From Sphingobacteriaceae bacterium (GTDB taxonomy: Bacteria; Bacteroidota; Bacteroidia; Sphingobacteriales; Sphingobacteriaceae), in contig JACMJM010000028.1 of NCBI GenBank assembly GCA_014380615.1, positions 1 to 56,262 on the forward strand: a stretch of 56,262 nt of DNA, read 5' to 3'. The notes beneath the pieces are model-generated. The model was not told the DNA's origin. It saw only the letters and a list, made by a program, of their open reading frames with translations, and searched no databases. The translations under genes and the position numbers were made by a program. Shown in pieces: positions 8,610-17,335 of this stretch (the first letter of the stretch is position 1; every line of letters starts with the position of its first letter).

Positions 8610-9391
8610 TTGTTAGAAGTGGCCGTTATTTTATTCGTCAGTTCCACAAAATCCCCTACAGTTAATCGCTCCGCCCTTAAATCCAGCATTGGTTCGTCGC
8701 CCATGTTCTCTTTATTTATCAGCGACGACAAGGCATTTCTTAAAGTCTTTCTCCTCTGATTAAAACCCGCTTTTACAACCTTCCAAAAAAGCTTTTCATC
8801 GCAATTTAATTCTTCAACCTCGTTTCTGGTTAAGCGAATTACCGCCGAAAGCACTTTTGGCGGCGGATTAAATACCCCTGCCTTTACCGTAAATAAGTAC
8901 TCTACTTTATAATAGGCGTTAATTAGTACAGTTATAATTCCGTATGCTTTAGTTCCCGGCTTAGCCGAGCATCTTTCGGCTACTTCTTTTTGAAACATGC
9001 CCACCATTTCGGGTACTATATCCCTGTTGTCGAGTATTTTGAAAATAATTTGCGAAGAAATATTGTAGGGGAAGTTTCCGATGATGCCTAATTTTCCCTG
9101 AAACGCTTTCTTAAAATCCAGTTCCAAAAAATCACCGTTAATCAGTCTGTCGCCCAATTGAGGGTATTTTCTTTTTAGAAACTGTACCGATTCTTCATCC
9201 AGGTCTATTAAAAAAGTTTCGTACTCGGTTTTCTGTAAAAGGAAGTCTGATAAGATTCCCATTCCCGGCCCTACTTCTAAAACCTGCGAGTATTTTTCGG
9301 CAGGCCTTAAGCTTTCTACAATTTTTGAAGCGATGTTCTTATCGGTTAGGAAATGCTGTCCAAGATGTTTTTTAGCGCGTACAGAACTCAT
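8606..9391 (-). CDS. rsmA: 16S rRNA adenine dimethyltransferase
   Basis: RsmA (KsgA) uses S-adenosylmethionine to dimethylate two adjacent adenines near the 3' end of 16S rRNA during small-subunit assembly. The 261-residue protein shows KKHLGQHFL at the N-terminus, the SAM-binding VLEVGPGMGILS near residue 40, and the target-adenine motif GNFPYNISSQ near 108. The start at 9391 (MSSVRAKKHLGQHF) is chosen because the longer frame adds 25 residues absent from the family. The last ~27 codons appear to have been replaced together with the inserted nucleotidyltransferase module; the older terminus survives at 7852-7921. Divergent from pdxA; both 5' regions contain TATTTTG-like sequences. Confidence 0.95.
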   Translation of the reverse strand: MSSVRAKKHLGQHFLTDKNIASKIVESLRPAEKYSQVLEVGPGMGILSDFLLQKTEYETFLIDLDEESVQFLKRKYPQLGDRLINGDFLELDFKKAFQGKLGIIGNFPYNISSQIIFKILDNRDIVPEMVGMFQKEVAERCSAKPGTKAYGIITVLINAYYKVEYLFTVKAGVFNPPPKVLSAVIRLTRNEVEELNCDEKLFWKVVKAGFNQRRKTLRNALSSLINKENMGDEPMLDLRAERLTVGDFVELTNKITATSNN

Positions 9392-9498
9392 GGAATAATT
9401 TGTCGCAAAATAAGCAAACTTTAAATGCGATTGCGGCAAACCATTCAAATTCTTTATTTTGCACAAATTTCCGGTTAACCCGGGATATTAATAAACCC

Positions 9499-10554
9499 AT
9501 GAGCGAGAAAATTAAAGTTGGAATTTCAGTAGGTGATATTAATGGCATTGGTTTAGAAGTGATTTTAAAAACCCTGGCCGACTCAGTAATTTTAAATCAT
9601 TGTACTCCCATTGTTTATGGTAATACCAAAGTGGCCTCTTTCTACCGCAAGGCTCTTACCATGAACGATTTCAGCTTTAATGTAATACCCGATGCAGGTC
9701 AGGCCAATCCCCGACGGGCCAATATGATTAATTGCTGGGAGGAAGATGTGAAGATAGAGCCCGGAACTATTAATGAAACAGGTGGCAAATATGCTTTTTT
9801 ATCTTTGGATAAGGCAGTTGCCGATTTGGTAGCAGGCGATATTCAGGCCCTGGTTACCGCTCCGATTAACAAGCATAATATTCAAAATGATGACTTCAAT
9901 TTCCCGGGTCATACGGAATACATCCAGCATAAAACCAATTCTTCCGACTCCTTAATGTTTCTGGTAGGGGAAGATCTGAAGGTCGGAGTAGTTACGGGCC
10001 ATATTCCGGTTGGTGAAGTGGCGGCAAGTATAACAAAGCAAGCAATTGTATCGAAACTTCAGTTAATGCACAATAGCCTGAAAGGCGACTTTTGGCTCCA
10101 AAAGCCCAGAATAGCGGTTTTAGGGCTAAATCCTCATGCTGGTGATAGCGGATTAATTGGTAAAGAAGAGCTGGAAACAATTATTCCGGCAATTGAAGAG
10201 GCTAAAGAAAAAGGCATATTCGCCTTCGGCCCTTATCCCGCCGACGGCTTTTTTGCCAATGGCTCACACTTAAAGTTCGATGCGGTGCTGGCAATGTATC
10301 ACGATCAGGGACTTATACCCTTTAAAGCAATCGCTTTTCATAACGGAGTGAATTTTACAGCAGGTTTACCGGTTGTACGCACATCTCCCGATCATGGCAC
10401 GGGCTATGATATCGCCGGAAAAAATTTGGCATCCGAAAGTTCTTTCCGTGAGGCTTTGTTTATGGCGATAAATATCGTAAAACGCAGAAAAGAACTGCAG
10501 GAGCTTACTTCAAACCCATTAAAGATATCGAAATTGTCGAAGGATAGGGATTGA
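9499..10554 (+). CDS. pdxA: 4-hydroxythreonine-4-phosphate dehydrogenase
   Basis: PdxA oxidises 4-phosphohydroxy-L-threonine with NAD in the DXP-dependent route to pyridoxal 5'-phosphate. The 351-residue protein starts VGISVGDINGIGLEV and has TAPINKHNIQ, FPGHTEYIQ, and the metal/substrate region MYHDQGLIPFKA followed by RTSPDHGTGYDIAGK. These are the family signatures. The ATG at 9499 (MSEKIKVGIS) is preferred; the 33 upstream codons of the open frame run through the divergent promoter region. Its neighbour rsmA is also next to pdxA in many other bacteria. The repeat array at 10570 begins 15 bp after its stop. Confidence 0.96.
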   Translation: MSEKIKVGISVGDINGIGLEVILKTLADSVILNHCTPIVYGNTKVASFYRKALTMNDFSFNVIPDAGQANPRRANMINCWEEDVKIEPGTINETGGKYAFLSLDKAVADLVAGDIQALVTAPINKHNIQNDDFNFPGHTEYIQHKTNSSDSLMFLVGEDLKVGVVTGHIPVGEVAASITKQAIVSKLQLMHNSLKGDFWLQKPRIAVLGLNPHAGDSGLIGKEELETIIPAIEEAKEKGIFAFGPYPADGFFANGSHLKFDAVLAMYHDQGLIPFKAIAFHNGVNFTAGLPVVRTSPDHGTGYDIAGKNLASESSFREALFMAINIVKRRKELQELTSNPLKISKLSKDRD

Positions 10555-10569
10555 GGAGATACGAGGTTT

Positions 10570-10823
10570 TTGGACCGAAAGTCCGAAAGTTCGAATTGGC
10601 TATTTAGACGGAAAGTCCGGAAGTCTGAAAGCCTGATTAGTTATTTAGACCGAGAGTTCGAAAGTCGGGAAGTTCGAATTGGCTATTTTAGACGGAAAGT
10701 CCGGAAGTCTGAAAGTCTGAGTAGTTATTTAGACCGAAAGTCTGAAAGTCGGGAAGTTCGAATTGGCTATTTTAGACGGAAAATCCGAAAGACCGATTAG
10801 TTATTTAGACCGAAAGTCGGGAA
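10570..10823. repeat. Octamer-built direct repeat, three copies of an ~84-bp unit
   Basis: The sequence is made of variants of an octamer, GAAAGTCC/GAAAGTTC/GGAAGTCT, interrupted by ATTGGCTATTTTAGAC and TAGTTATTTAGACC. A higher-order unit starting GTTCGAATTGGC repeats at 10589-10671 (83 bp), 10672-10755 (84 bp) and 10756-10823 (68 bp, with a deletion). Because 84 is a multiple of three, a 76-codon open frame (10570-10800) runs through, but its translation merely repeats RRKVRKSES-like blocks. It is treated as non-coding. Confidence 0.85.
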
Positions 10824-10866
10824 GCATAACGGCTTCATAAAAATCCCGTCTCACCATCTTATCCAA

Positions 10867-10938
10867 TTTCCGGTCTTCCTGTCTTCCTCACTTCCCGACT
10901 TCCTGACTTCCTGACTTCCTGTCTTCCCGTCTTTCGAA
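10867..10938. repeat. Opposite-strand octamer array (GACTTCCT period 8)
   Basis: Tandem copies of GACTTCCT with variants GTCTTCCC and GTCTTTCG repeat every 8 bp. They are the reverse complement of the GGAAGTC/GAAAGAC octamers of the array at 10570-10823. Together the two arrays form a large inverted repeat that could fold in RNA from either strand. It ends about 100 bp before the yceD start. Confidence 0.8.
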
Positions 10939-11011
10939 CTCCCAAACCAAACCCCATTTCCCCCTCTCGAAAATCCTTTGAAAAAATCTTTTCCCGAATA
11001 AGATATTTCCC

Positions 11012-11019
11012 TATCTTTG
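11012..11019 (+). promoter_or_regulatory. Promoter -7 element of the yceD-rpmF-plsX-fabH genes
   Basis: TATCTTTG fully matches TAnnTTTG, 20 nt before the proposed TTG start at 11039. The nearest TTTG upstream (10977-10980) is too far for a normal -33 element. Confidence 0.6.
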
Positions 11020-11038
11020 CAGGCTCAATTGTCGTGCT

Positions 11039-11584
11039 TTGAAATCGTTGCAGGAATACAGAATACCATTTACCGGATTAAAAACCGGAAAGCATCAGTT
11101 CGATTTTGATATCGATAAGGGTTTTTTCAATGAGTTTGAATACTCGTTGGTGAAGGATGGTAAGTTGAAAGTGGATATGGAGTTGGATAAGCAGGAAACA
11201 ATGCTTATTCTGCTGTTTAAAATTAAAGGTGAGATTTTTTCAACCTGCGATTTTTGCCTTTCCGATTTCCCGACGCTGGTGAATGTAAACGAAAGGCAAA
11301 TCGTAAAGTTTTCAGATGATGAGAATCTGGAAGATAATACTGATGAGATTATAGTGCTGGGTAGAAATGAGCATGAAATTAATGTTTCTCAATTAATATA
11401 CGAGTACATTAATTTAGCAGTACCTTTATTCAATCGCTGTGAAGATGTAGGAAACACCGAGTGGTGTGATAAAGAGGTGATCGAAAAGTTGAACGCGCTT
11501 TCGGCAACAAAAAAAGAAGTACAAGAGAATACCGATGCCGACCCACGCTGGGAGGCATTAAAAAATATAAAAAACGATAATTAA
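11039..11584 (+). CDS. yceD: YceD/DUF177-family protein
   Basis: The 181-residue protein belongs to the DUF177 (YceD) family, which is linked to 23S rRNA biogenesis and nearly always precedes rpmF, as it does here (11 bp gap). The C-x2-C pair in [11 protein letters not shown] and the Cys pair in [12 protein letters not shown] may bind zinc. The frame opens with TTG at 11039 ([11 protein letters not shown]); no ATG is available before the conserved part, and the promoter element lies just upstream. It heads the rpmF-plsX-fabH-acc cluster. Confidence 0.85.
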   Translation: MKSLQEYRIPFTGLKTGKHQFDFDIDKGFFNEFEYSLVKDGKLKVDMELDKQETMLILLFKIKGEIFSTCDFCLSDFPTLVNVNERQIVKFSDDENLEDNTDEIIVLGRNEHEINVSQLIYEYINLAVPLFNRCEDVGNTEWCDKEVIEKLNALSATKKEVQENTDADPRWEALKNIKNDN

Positions 11585-11595
11585 AACACAGGACG

Positions 11596-11787
11596 ATGGC
11601 ACATCCAAAACGGAAAATATCCAAATCGAGAAGAGATAAGAGAAGAACTCATTACAAAGCTGAGGCGCCAACCTTGTTTACCTGCAAAACAACGGGCGCA
11701 ATTCATTTGCCTCACCGCGCATATAATGTTGATGGCAATCTGTATTATAAAGGTAAATTACTGGTTGAAAGCAAAGCTGTAGCTTAG
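11596..11787 (+). CDS. rpmF: 50S ribosomal protein L32
   Basis: The 63-residue basic protein opens [20 protein letters not shown], a clear L32 signature, and continues [17 protein letters not shown]. It keeps only one cysteine (FTCKTTG), so it is the zinc-free form of L32. It sits 11 bp after yceD and upstream of plsX. The unusually long gap to plsX (208 bp) contains a perfect 20-bp stem-loop. Confidence 0.97.
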   Translation: MAHPKRKISKSRRDKRRTHYKAEAPTLFTCKTTGAIHLPHRAYNVDGNLYYKGKLLVESKAVA

Positions 11788-11797
11788 TCAATTCATT

Positions 11798-11914
11798 ATG
11801 AAAAAATCATGTGCTTCAAAAGAATTTAACCTCTCGCACATGGCAGCTCTTTTTATCGCCCGCAAGGCGGTGAGATTGGCTCATTCATTAGTTAAAAAAG
11901 AGAATTTCTTTTGA
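11798..11914 (+). CDS. Possible 38-residue small protein between rpmF and plsX
   Basis: An ATG 10 bp after the rpmF stop opens a 38-codon frame ending at TGA 11912-11914. The product is MKKSCASKEFNLSHMAALF, then a basic amphipathic helix (ARKAVRLAHSLVKKENFF). Its stop abuts the left arm of the perfect inverted repeat. I know of no family for it, and so short a frame can arise by chance. Confidence 0.25.
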   Translation: MKKSCASKEFNLSHMAALFIARKAVRLAHSLVKKENFF

Positions 11915-11970
11915 TGAAGCTATCATGAACTTAGGGTTTAGAAACTTACATAAGTTCATGATAGCTTCAT
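11914..11970 (+). terminator. Perfect 20-bp stem-loop between rpmF and plsX
   Basis: Arms ATGAAGCTATCATGAACTTA (11914-11933) and TAAGTTCATGATAGCTTCAT (11951-11970) are exact reverse complements around a 17-nt loop. No run of T follows, so it is more likely a transcript-stabilising, processing or regulatory hairpin than a classical intrinsic terminator. It ends 25 nt before the plsX ATG. The type label is the nearest available. Confidence 0.5.
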
Positions 11971-11995
11971 TGCCATTAAAAGCAATTTACGCTAA

Positions 11996-12934
11996 ATGAA
12001 AATTGGCTTAGACATAATGGGCGGTGATTATGCCCCTAAAGCAACTGTTTTAGGTGCGATAGCCGCTTACAAATCCTTACAACCAGGTGAATCTCTGGTT
12101 TTGATTGGCGACAAAGAACAAGCCCTCCCTTTTTTTAAAGAACAAGATTTTGACCCTGCTAAGGTTGAATTTGTCCACACCACCGAAGTTATCGGAATGG
12201 GTGAACATCCTACCAAGGCTATTACCCAGAAGCCCGACTCGAGTATTTGTGTCGGTTTTCGCATGTTAAAAGAAGGTAAAATCGACTCTTTTGCCTCTGC
12301 CGGGAATACAGGCGCAATGCTTGTAGGGGCAATGTTTAGCGTTAAAACCATTCCGGGCGTTATCCGTCCCGCAATTTCTTCTATCGTTCCAAAGCTTAAA
12401 GACGGCTTCGGTATTATGCTCGATGTTGGCGCCAATGCCGACTGTAAGCCAGATACCTTGCTTCAATTTGGTGTTTTAGGCAGTTTGTTTGCCGAAAATA
12501 TTTTGGGGATTAAAAACCCTAAGATTGGTTTGATTAATATCGGCGAAGAAGAAGAAAAAGGTAACCTGTTAACACAGGCCACCTATTCTATGATGAAAGA
12601 AACGCAAATGTTCAACTTTGTTGGAAATGTTGAAGGCCGGGATTTGTTTAACGAAAAAGCCGATGTAATTGTCTGTGATGGATTTACCGGTAATGTAATG
12701 TTAAAACTGGCGGAAACATTTTATATTCTTACGTTGCAAAAAGGATTTAAAGATGATTTTTTCGCTAAGTTTAACTACGAACAATACGGCGGAAGCCCTA
12801 TTCTCGGAGTAAATGCTCCGGTAATTATAGGTCATGGAATATCTCCGCCAGAAGCGATTAAAAATATGGTTCTTCTATCAAGAAGCATGATTCGTACTAA
12901 ACTGATAGAAAAAATCACTACTGCGTTTAAATAA
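11996..12934 (+). CDS. plsX: Phosphate acyltransferase
   Basis: PlsX transfers acyl chains from acyl-ACP to phosphate, giving the acyl-phosphate that PlsY uses to start phospholipid synthesis. The 312-residue protein opens [19 protein letters not shown] and contains [36 protein letters not shown] and [11 protein letters not shown], all typical. It is peripheral at the membrane in other bacteria. It is followed by fabH after 2 bp, so the two are co-transcribed. Confidence 0.97.
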   Translation: MKIGLDIMGGDYAPKATVLGAIAAYKSLQPGESLVLIGDKEQALPFFKEQDFDPAKVEFVHTTEVIGMGEHPTKAITQKPDSSICVGFRMLKEGKIDSFASAGNTGAMLVGAMFSVKTIPGVIRPAISSIVPKLKDGFGIMLDVGANADCKPDTLLQFGVLGSLFAENILGIKNPKIGLINIGEEEEKGNLLTQATYSMMKETQMFNFVGNVEGRDLFNEKADVIVCDGFTGNVMLKLAETFYILTLQKGFKDDFFAKFNYEQYGGSPILGVNAPVIIGHGISPPEAIKNMVLLSRSMIRTKLIEKITTAFK

Positions 12935-12936
12935 CT

Positions 12937-13932
12937 ATGCAAAAAATACATGCTGCCATTACAGCGGTTAATGCCTACGTGCCCGATTACGTGTTAACCA
13001 ACCACGAACTGGAATCAATGGTTGACACCAACGACGAATGGATAACAACCAGAACCGGTATAAAAGAAAGAAGAATTCTTAAAGGCGAAGGCCTCGCGAC
13101 TTCTGATATGGCCGTGCCCGCTGTACAGGGCTTATTAAAAAAGCGTGGTATAGGCCCCGAGGAAATTGAATTGATAATTTTCTGTACCTCTACTCCCGAC
13201 ATGCCTTTTCCCGCTACAGCAAATATTCTTGCCGACAAAATCGGTGCTATAAACGCTTGGGGATATGATTTACAGGCAGCATGTTCGGGCTTTCTGTTTG
13301 GATTAACTACCGGGGCTCAATTCATTGAATCAGGAAAACATAAAAAAGTATTGGTTGTTGGCGGAGATAAAATGTCTTCCATAGTTAATTACGAAGACCG
13401 CACCACCTGTATAATTTTCGGCGATGGCTGCGGTGCCGCATTATTGGAACCGAATGCAGAGGGATTCGGAATATTAGACTCAATTCTGAAAAGCGATGGT
13501 TCGGGCAAGCATCTGTTAAATATAAAAGCAGGCGGATCTTTAAAGCCGGCGTCTCATGATACCATCAATAATAAAGAGCATTTCGCTTATCAGGAAGGGC
13601 AGGCTGTTTTCAAATTTGCTGTAACCAATATGGCAAATGTAGCCGGCGAAATTATTGAGAGAAATAACTTGCAGCCAGAAGATATTGCCTGGCTTGTACC
13701 ACATCAGGCCAACAAACGGATTATAGACGCTACTGCAAACAGGGCAGGTGTTGGGCCTGAAAAAGTAATGATAAATATTGAACGTTACGGAAATACAACT
13801 AATGGAACTATTCCCCTATGTTTGTGGGAGTGGGAAAATAAATTGAAAAAAGGTGATAACATTATCCTTGCGGCCTTTGGCGGAGGTTTTACCTGGGGCT
13901 CTATTTACATTAAATGGGCTTACAATAGCTAA
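12937..13932 (+). CDS. fabH: 3-oxoacyl-ACP synthase III (KAS III)
   Basis: FabH condenses acetyl-CoA with malonyl-ACP to start fatty-acid synthesis. The 331-residue protein has the full Cys-His-Asn catalytic set: Cys in [10 protein letters not shown] near residue 114, His in VPHQANKRI near 255 and Asn in GNTTNGTIP near 286. [10 protein letters not shown] and the C-terminal [11 protein letters not shown] are also typical. It stands 2 bp after plsX and 98 bp before accB. Confidence 0.97.
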   Translation: MQKIHAAITAVNAYVPDYVLTNHELESMVDTNDEWITTRTGIKERRILKGEGLATSDMAVPAVQGLLKKRGIGPEEIELIIFCTSTPDMPFPATANILADKIGAINAWGYDLQAACSGFLFGLTTGAQFIESGKHKKVLVVGGDKMSSIVNYEDRTTCIIFGDGCGAALLEPNAEGFGILDSILKSDGSGKHLLNIKAGGSLKPASHDTINNKEHFAYQEGQAVFKFAVTNMANVAGEIIERNNLQPEDIAWLVPHQANKRIIDATANRAGVGPEKVMINIERYGNTTNGTIPLCLWEWENKLKKGDNIILAAFGGGFTWGSIYIKWAYNS

Positions 13933-14030
13933 AATATAAGAAGTCGGCAACTCTTGTTTTTGAGTTTTATTTCTGAATTTTGTTCGGAAGGGCTTCCTTA
14001 AAAAATTAACAACCAACCAAATCGGAAAAA

Positions 14031-14504
14031 ATGGATATTAAACAGGTTCAGGAACTTATCAGATTTGTTTCCAAATCGGGTGTAAATGAAGTTTCGATCG
14101 AAGAGAAAGACTTTAAGATCACCATTAAAACTAACCAGCCGCCTATTTTTGCAAGTGCTCCTGTTGCGGTATCGGCACCAGTTGCTGCTGCACCGGCACC
14201 TGCTGCGGTATCGGTAACTCCTGCTGCGCCTGCGGCTCCTTCATCAGCGGATGAAAGTTCAAAATACGTCACAGTTAAATCGCCCATGATCGGAACTTTT
14301 TACCGGTCGGCAAGTCCCGATAAACCTTTCTTCGTTAATGTTGGAGATGAAATAAAAGTGGGGCAGGTGATTTGCATTATCGAAGCGATGAAACTTTTCA
14401 ATGAAATTGAATCTGAAGTTTCGGGCCGGATCGTTAAAATTCTTGTAGAAAATTCAAGTCCGGTAGAATACGATCAACCTTTGTTCCTGGTAGAACCAGC
14501 ATAA
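14031..14504 (+). CDS. accB: Biotin carboxyl carrier protein of acetyl-CoA carboxylase
   Basis: The 157-residue AccB carries the biotin that shuttles carboxyl groups in malonyl-CoA synthesis. The C-terminal biotinyl domain contains [11 protein letters not shown], with the acceptor lysine at residue 121. An N-terminal helix region (residues 1-40) is joined to it by an Ala/Pro linker (about 45-80), as in E. coli AccB. accC follows after 84 bp. Confidence 0.97.
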   Translation: MDIKQVQELIRFVSKSGVNEVSIEEKDFKITIKTNQPPIFASAPVAVSAPVAAAPAPAAVSVTPAAPAAPSSADESSKYVTVKSPMIGTFYRSASPDKPFFVNVGDEIKVGQVICIIEAMKLFNEIESEVSGRIVKILVENSSPVEYDQPLFLVEPA

Positions 14505-14511
14505 TTAATTA

Positions 14512-14581
14512 ATGTGCAGGTGTGCAGATGTGCGAATATGCAAACATCTGCACATCCGCACATTTTCATATTTGCACATAT
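14512..14581. repeat. TGTGCAGATG-type repeat and hairpin between accB and accC
   Basis: The gap is filled by variants of TGTGCAGATG on both strands. TGTGCAGATG (14521-14530) and CATCTGCACA (14545-14554) form a perfect 10-bp stem with a 14-nt loop, and shorter variants such as ATGTGCAGG, TCCGCACA and TTTGCACAT flank it. The upstream extension of the accC open frame (14514-14588) is an artefact of this repeat. Confidence 0.7.
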
Positions 14582-14588
14582 AAAGAGC

Positions 14589-15947
14589 ATGTTTAAAAAA
14601 ATACTAATTGCAAATCGGGGCGAAATTGCGTTACGGATTATTCGTACATGTAAGGAAATGGGAATTAAAACTATTGCTGTTTATTCTACCGCCGACCGCG
14701 AAAGTTTGCATGTACGTTTTGCGGATGAGGCGGTGTGTATCGGCCCTCCGGCAAGTAAAGATTCTTACTTAAACATTCCTAATATTATTGCGGCAGCCGA
14801 ATTAACCAATGCTGACGCGATACATCCCGGTTACGGATTTTTATCTGAAAACTCTAAGTTCTCGGCCATTTGCAGAGATTACGGGATTAAATTTATAGGT
14901 GCGACTCCAGAGCAGATTAATGATATGGGCGACAAGGCCTCTGCCAAGGAAACCATGAAAAAAGCCGGAGTTCCAACTATCCCCGGATCGGAAGGTTTGC
15001 TTACCGATGTGCAGGAAGGAATAAAAATAGCTAATGGAATTGGATACCCCGTAATATTAAAGGCTACCGCCGGCGGTGGTGGAAGAGGCATGCGTATCGT
15101 GTGGAAGGATGAAGAGTTCGAAGCCGCATGGGATTCTGCCCGTCAGGAATCTGGCGCCGCCTTCGGAAATGATGGGTTATACCTTGAGAAATTCGTAGAA
15201 GATCCGAGGCATATAGAAATTCAGATTATCGGCGACCAATATGGAACCGTAAGTCATTTATCAGAACGCGATTGCTCTATTCAAAGACGGCACCAAAAAC
15301 TGGTAGAAGAATCACCCTCTCCTTTTATGACCGATGATTTACGCACCCGGATGGGAGAAGCTGCCGTAAAAGGGGCTAAAGCCGTAAATTATGAAGGTGC
15401 AGGAACTATCGAATTTCTTGTAGATAAGCATCGCAACTTTTATTTCATGGAAATGAATACCCGGATCCAGGTAGAACATCCGGTTACGGAAGAAGTAGTA
15501 AACTATGATTTGATAAAAGAGCAAATTAAAGTCGCATCAGGTGTACCTATCTCGGGGAAAAATTATTTTCCTCAAATGCATGCTATTGAATGCCGGATCA
15601 ACGCCGAAGATCCATATCAGAATTTCCGGCCTGCGGCTGGTAAAATAACCAACTTTCATTCTCCTGGCGGACACGGAGTACGGGTAGACACACATGTGTA
15701 TGCCGGATACCAGGTTCCCCCGAACTACGATTCGATGATAGCCAAATTGATTTGTACCGGACAGACCCGGGAAGAAGCAATATCAACCATGGAAAGAGCC
15801 TTGAGCGAATTCGTGATTGAAGGTATCAAAACTACTATCCCATTCCACATAAAATTGATGAAGGACCCGAATTTTAGGGCCGGTAATTTCACCACGAAGT
15901 TTATGGAAAGCTTTGTATTTACCGAAAGCACGGAGTCAAAAATCTAG
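14589..15947 (+). CDS. accC: Biotin carboxylase subunit of acetyl-CoA carboxylase
   Basis: AccC uses ATP and bicarbonate to carboxylate the biotin on AccB. The 452-residue protein opens [17 protein letters not shown], has the ATP-grasp glycine loop [12 protein letters not shown] near residue 160, the [14 protein letters not shown] active-site stretch near 290, and the C-terminal biotin carboxylase domain. The ATG at 14589 is chosen because the longer frame runs through the intergenic repeat. The accA/accD carboxyltransferase subunits are not in the window. An intrinsic terminator follows. Confidence 0.97.
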   Translation: MFKKILIANRGEIALRIIRTCKEMGIKTIAVYSTADRESLHVRFADEAVCIGPPASKDSYLNIPNIIAAAELTNADAIHPGYGFLSENSKFSAICRDYGIKFIGATPEQINDMGDKASAKETMKKAGVPTIPGSEGLLTDVQEGIKIANGIGYPVILKATAGGGGRGMRIVWKDEEFEAAWDSARQESGAAFGNDGLYLEKFVEDPRHIEIQIIGDQYGTVSHLSERDCSIQRRHQKLVEESPSPFMTDDLRTRMGEAAVKGAKAVNYEGAGTIEFLVDKHRNFYFMEMNTRIQVEHPVTEEVVNYDLIKEQIKVASGVPISGKNYFPQMHAIECRINAEDPYQNFRPAAGKITNFHSPGGHGVRVDTHVYAGYQVPPNYDSMIAKLICTGQTREEAISTMERALSEFVIEGIKTTIPFHIKLMKDPNFRAGNFTTKFMESFVFTESTESKI

Positions 15948-15954
15948 TTGGGTG

Positions 15955-15986
15955 CCATTCTCGTATACAGAGAATGGTATTTTGTT
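15955..15986 (+). terminator. Intrinsic terminator after accC
   Basis: CCATTCTC (15955-15962) and GAGAATGG (15970-15977) form an 8-bp stem with a 7-nt loop, followed by TATTTTGTTTT. It closes the fatty-acid/acc cluster 8 nt before the tatC ATG region begins. Confidence 0.75.
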
Positions 15987-15993
15987 TTAATAT

Positions 15994-16872
15994 ATGAGCG
16001 AACGACGTACAGACCTGGTAGAATCAATTAAAGAACGGGGAAAGACTCTCGAAGCGGAGATGTCTTTTTTTGATCATTTAGAGGTTTTGCGCTGGCATCT
16101 TATTCGTTCGGCCGCAGCCATTGTACTGTTTACCGTTCTTGCCTTCGTTTATTACGATTTTATTTTTGACTCCGTTATTATGGGGCCCAAAAAGGCAGGC
16201 TTCTGGACCTACAGAATGATGTGTGATTTAACCGAACGGTTTAACCTCGGCCCCGACTTCTGTATAAAAGATATTCCTTTCAAAATCATCAATACCGAGA
16301 TGGCAGGGCAGTTCACCCTTCAATTAAATTCCTCCCTTTTAATAGGTATCATATTGGGTTTTCCGTATTTACTTTTCGAAATCTGGCGTTTCGTAAAACC
16401 AGGACTAACCCAGAAAGAAAGCAGCTCTGCTTCGGGGTTTGTGTTTTACGCAAGCTTGCTTTTTGTAATGGGGCTCTTATTCGGATATTATATTATTACG
16501 CCTTTATCCATTAATTTCCTCGCGAATTATAACGTGAGCGAGATAATAGAGAATACTATTACAATCGATTCATACCTTTCAACGGTTGGAACCTTAAGCC
16601 TGGGAGCCGGTGTTACCTTTCAACTGCCGATAATAGTTTTTATATTATCAAAGCTTGGTATAATGACGCCTGCTTTTATGCGTTCATCTAGAAGGTACGC
16701 AACCGTTATTATATTAATTATAGCTGCGGTAGTTACCCCTACACCCGATGTGTTAACGATGTTAACCGTTAGTTTTCCCTTGTTTCTGTTATACGAATTA
16801 AGTATTATAGTTTCGGGAAGGGTGGAAAACAAGCGAAAAAAGAAAGAGCTGGAATTTTATTCCGCTAAATAA
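15994..16872 (+). CDS. tatC: Sec-independent protein translocase TatC
   Basis: TatC is the inner-membrane receptor of the twin-arginine pathway, which exports folded proteins. The 292-residue protein has the conserved N-terminal FFDHLEVLRWHLIRS, then six predicted membrane segments. FEIWRFVKPGLTQKE is in the cytoplasmic loop, and GAGVTFQLPIIVFILSKLG and VTPTPDVLTML are family-typical. tatA/B are not nearby. Relative to E. coli TatC it has an extended first periplasmic loop (YRMMCDLTERFNLGPDFC). rpiB follows after 27 bp. Confidence 0.96.
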   Translation: MSERRTDLVESIKERGKTLEAEMSFFDHLEVLRWHLIRSAAAIVLFTVLAFVYYDFIFDSVIMGPKKAGFWTYRMMCDLTERFNLGPDFCIKDIPFKIINTEMAGQFTLQLNSSLLIGIILGFPYLLFEIWRFVKPGLTQKESSSASGFVFYASLLFVMGLLFGYYIITPLSINFLANYNVSEIIENTITIDSYLSTVGTLSLGAGVTFQLPIIVFILSKLGIMTPAFMRSSRRYATVIILIIAAVVTPTPDVLTMLTVSFPLFLLYELSIIVSGRVENKRKKKELEFYSAK

Positions 16873-16899
16873 ATAATCTGTAAATTCAATCATCATTTC

Positions 16900-17334
16900 A
16901 TGGATAAAACTTTATCTATTGCTATTGGTTCAGATCATGCCGGATTTGAATACAAGGAATTATTGAGGGGCTTTTTAGAAAGTTCGGCTTTAAAAGATTT
17001 TGGGGCCTATAACGCAGACTCGGCCGACTATCCGGATTTTGCTCATCCCGTGGCTGCGGCTGTCGAATCAGGAGAGTTCGCATTCGGTATTCTGGTTTGC
17101 GGAAGTGCCAATGGCGTTGCGATAACCGCCAATAAACACCAGGGCATCCGGGCTGCTATCTGCTGGACCGAAGAAATCGCAGAACTGGCTAGGAAGCATA
17201 ATAACGCAAACGTTTTATGTATTCCCGCACGCTTCATTTCCACAGAGCTGGCCAAAGCCATTACTGATAAATTTTTAACTACCGAGTTCGAAGGAGGCCG
17301 TCATGCAAACAGGGTTAATAAAATTTCATGTTAG
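16900..17334 (+). CDS. rpiB: Ribose-5-phosphate isomerase B
   Basis: RpiB interconverts ribose-5-phosphate and ribulose-5-phosphate in the pentose phosphate pathway. The 144-residue protein has AIGSDHAGFEYKE at the N-terminus, YPDFAHPVA, and the active-site cysteine loop VCGSANGVAITANK. HNNANVLCIPARFIS and a C-terminal HANRV complete the family pattern. Its TAG stop is separated by one base from the ATG of the M28 peptidase, so the two are co-translated. Confidence 0.95.
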   Translation: MDKTLSIAIGSDHAGFEYKELLRGFLESSALKDFGAYNADSADYPDFAHPVAAAVESGEFAFGILVCGSANGVAITANKHQGIRAAICWTEEIAELARKHNNANVLCIPARFISTELAKAITDKFLTTEFEGGRHANRVNKISC

Positions 17335-17335
17335 G

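Larger units (their letters stand above)
10824..11038. other. Rest of the pdxA-yceD gap
   Basis: Apart from the opposite-strand octamer array (10867-10938) this stretch holds only the yceD promoter region, with TATCTTTG at 11012-11019. No gene or RNA is visible. Confidence 0.5.

Noticed and set aside
9392..9498. Long N-terminal extensions of rsmA (to 9466) and pdxA (from 9400)
   Set aside because: The extensions overlap each other across the divergent promoter region and lack conserved residues.
10570..10800. 76-codon open frame in the repeat array
   Set aside because: Its translation only repeats RRKVRKSES-like blocks dictated by the octamer/84-bp repeats; no promoter or family support.
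11798..11914. 38-codon frame as a firm gene
   Set aside because: Kept only at low confidence: no family, no detectable ribosome site, and it ends in the hairpin arm.
14514..14588. N-terminal extension of accC
   Set aside because: It is encoded by the TGTGCAGATG repeat; the conserved biotin carboxylase starts at [11 protein letters not shown].
17303..17335. M28 start inside rpiB
   Set aside because: A start at 17336 gives a proper signal peptide one base after the rpiB stop.
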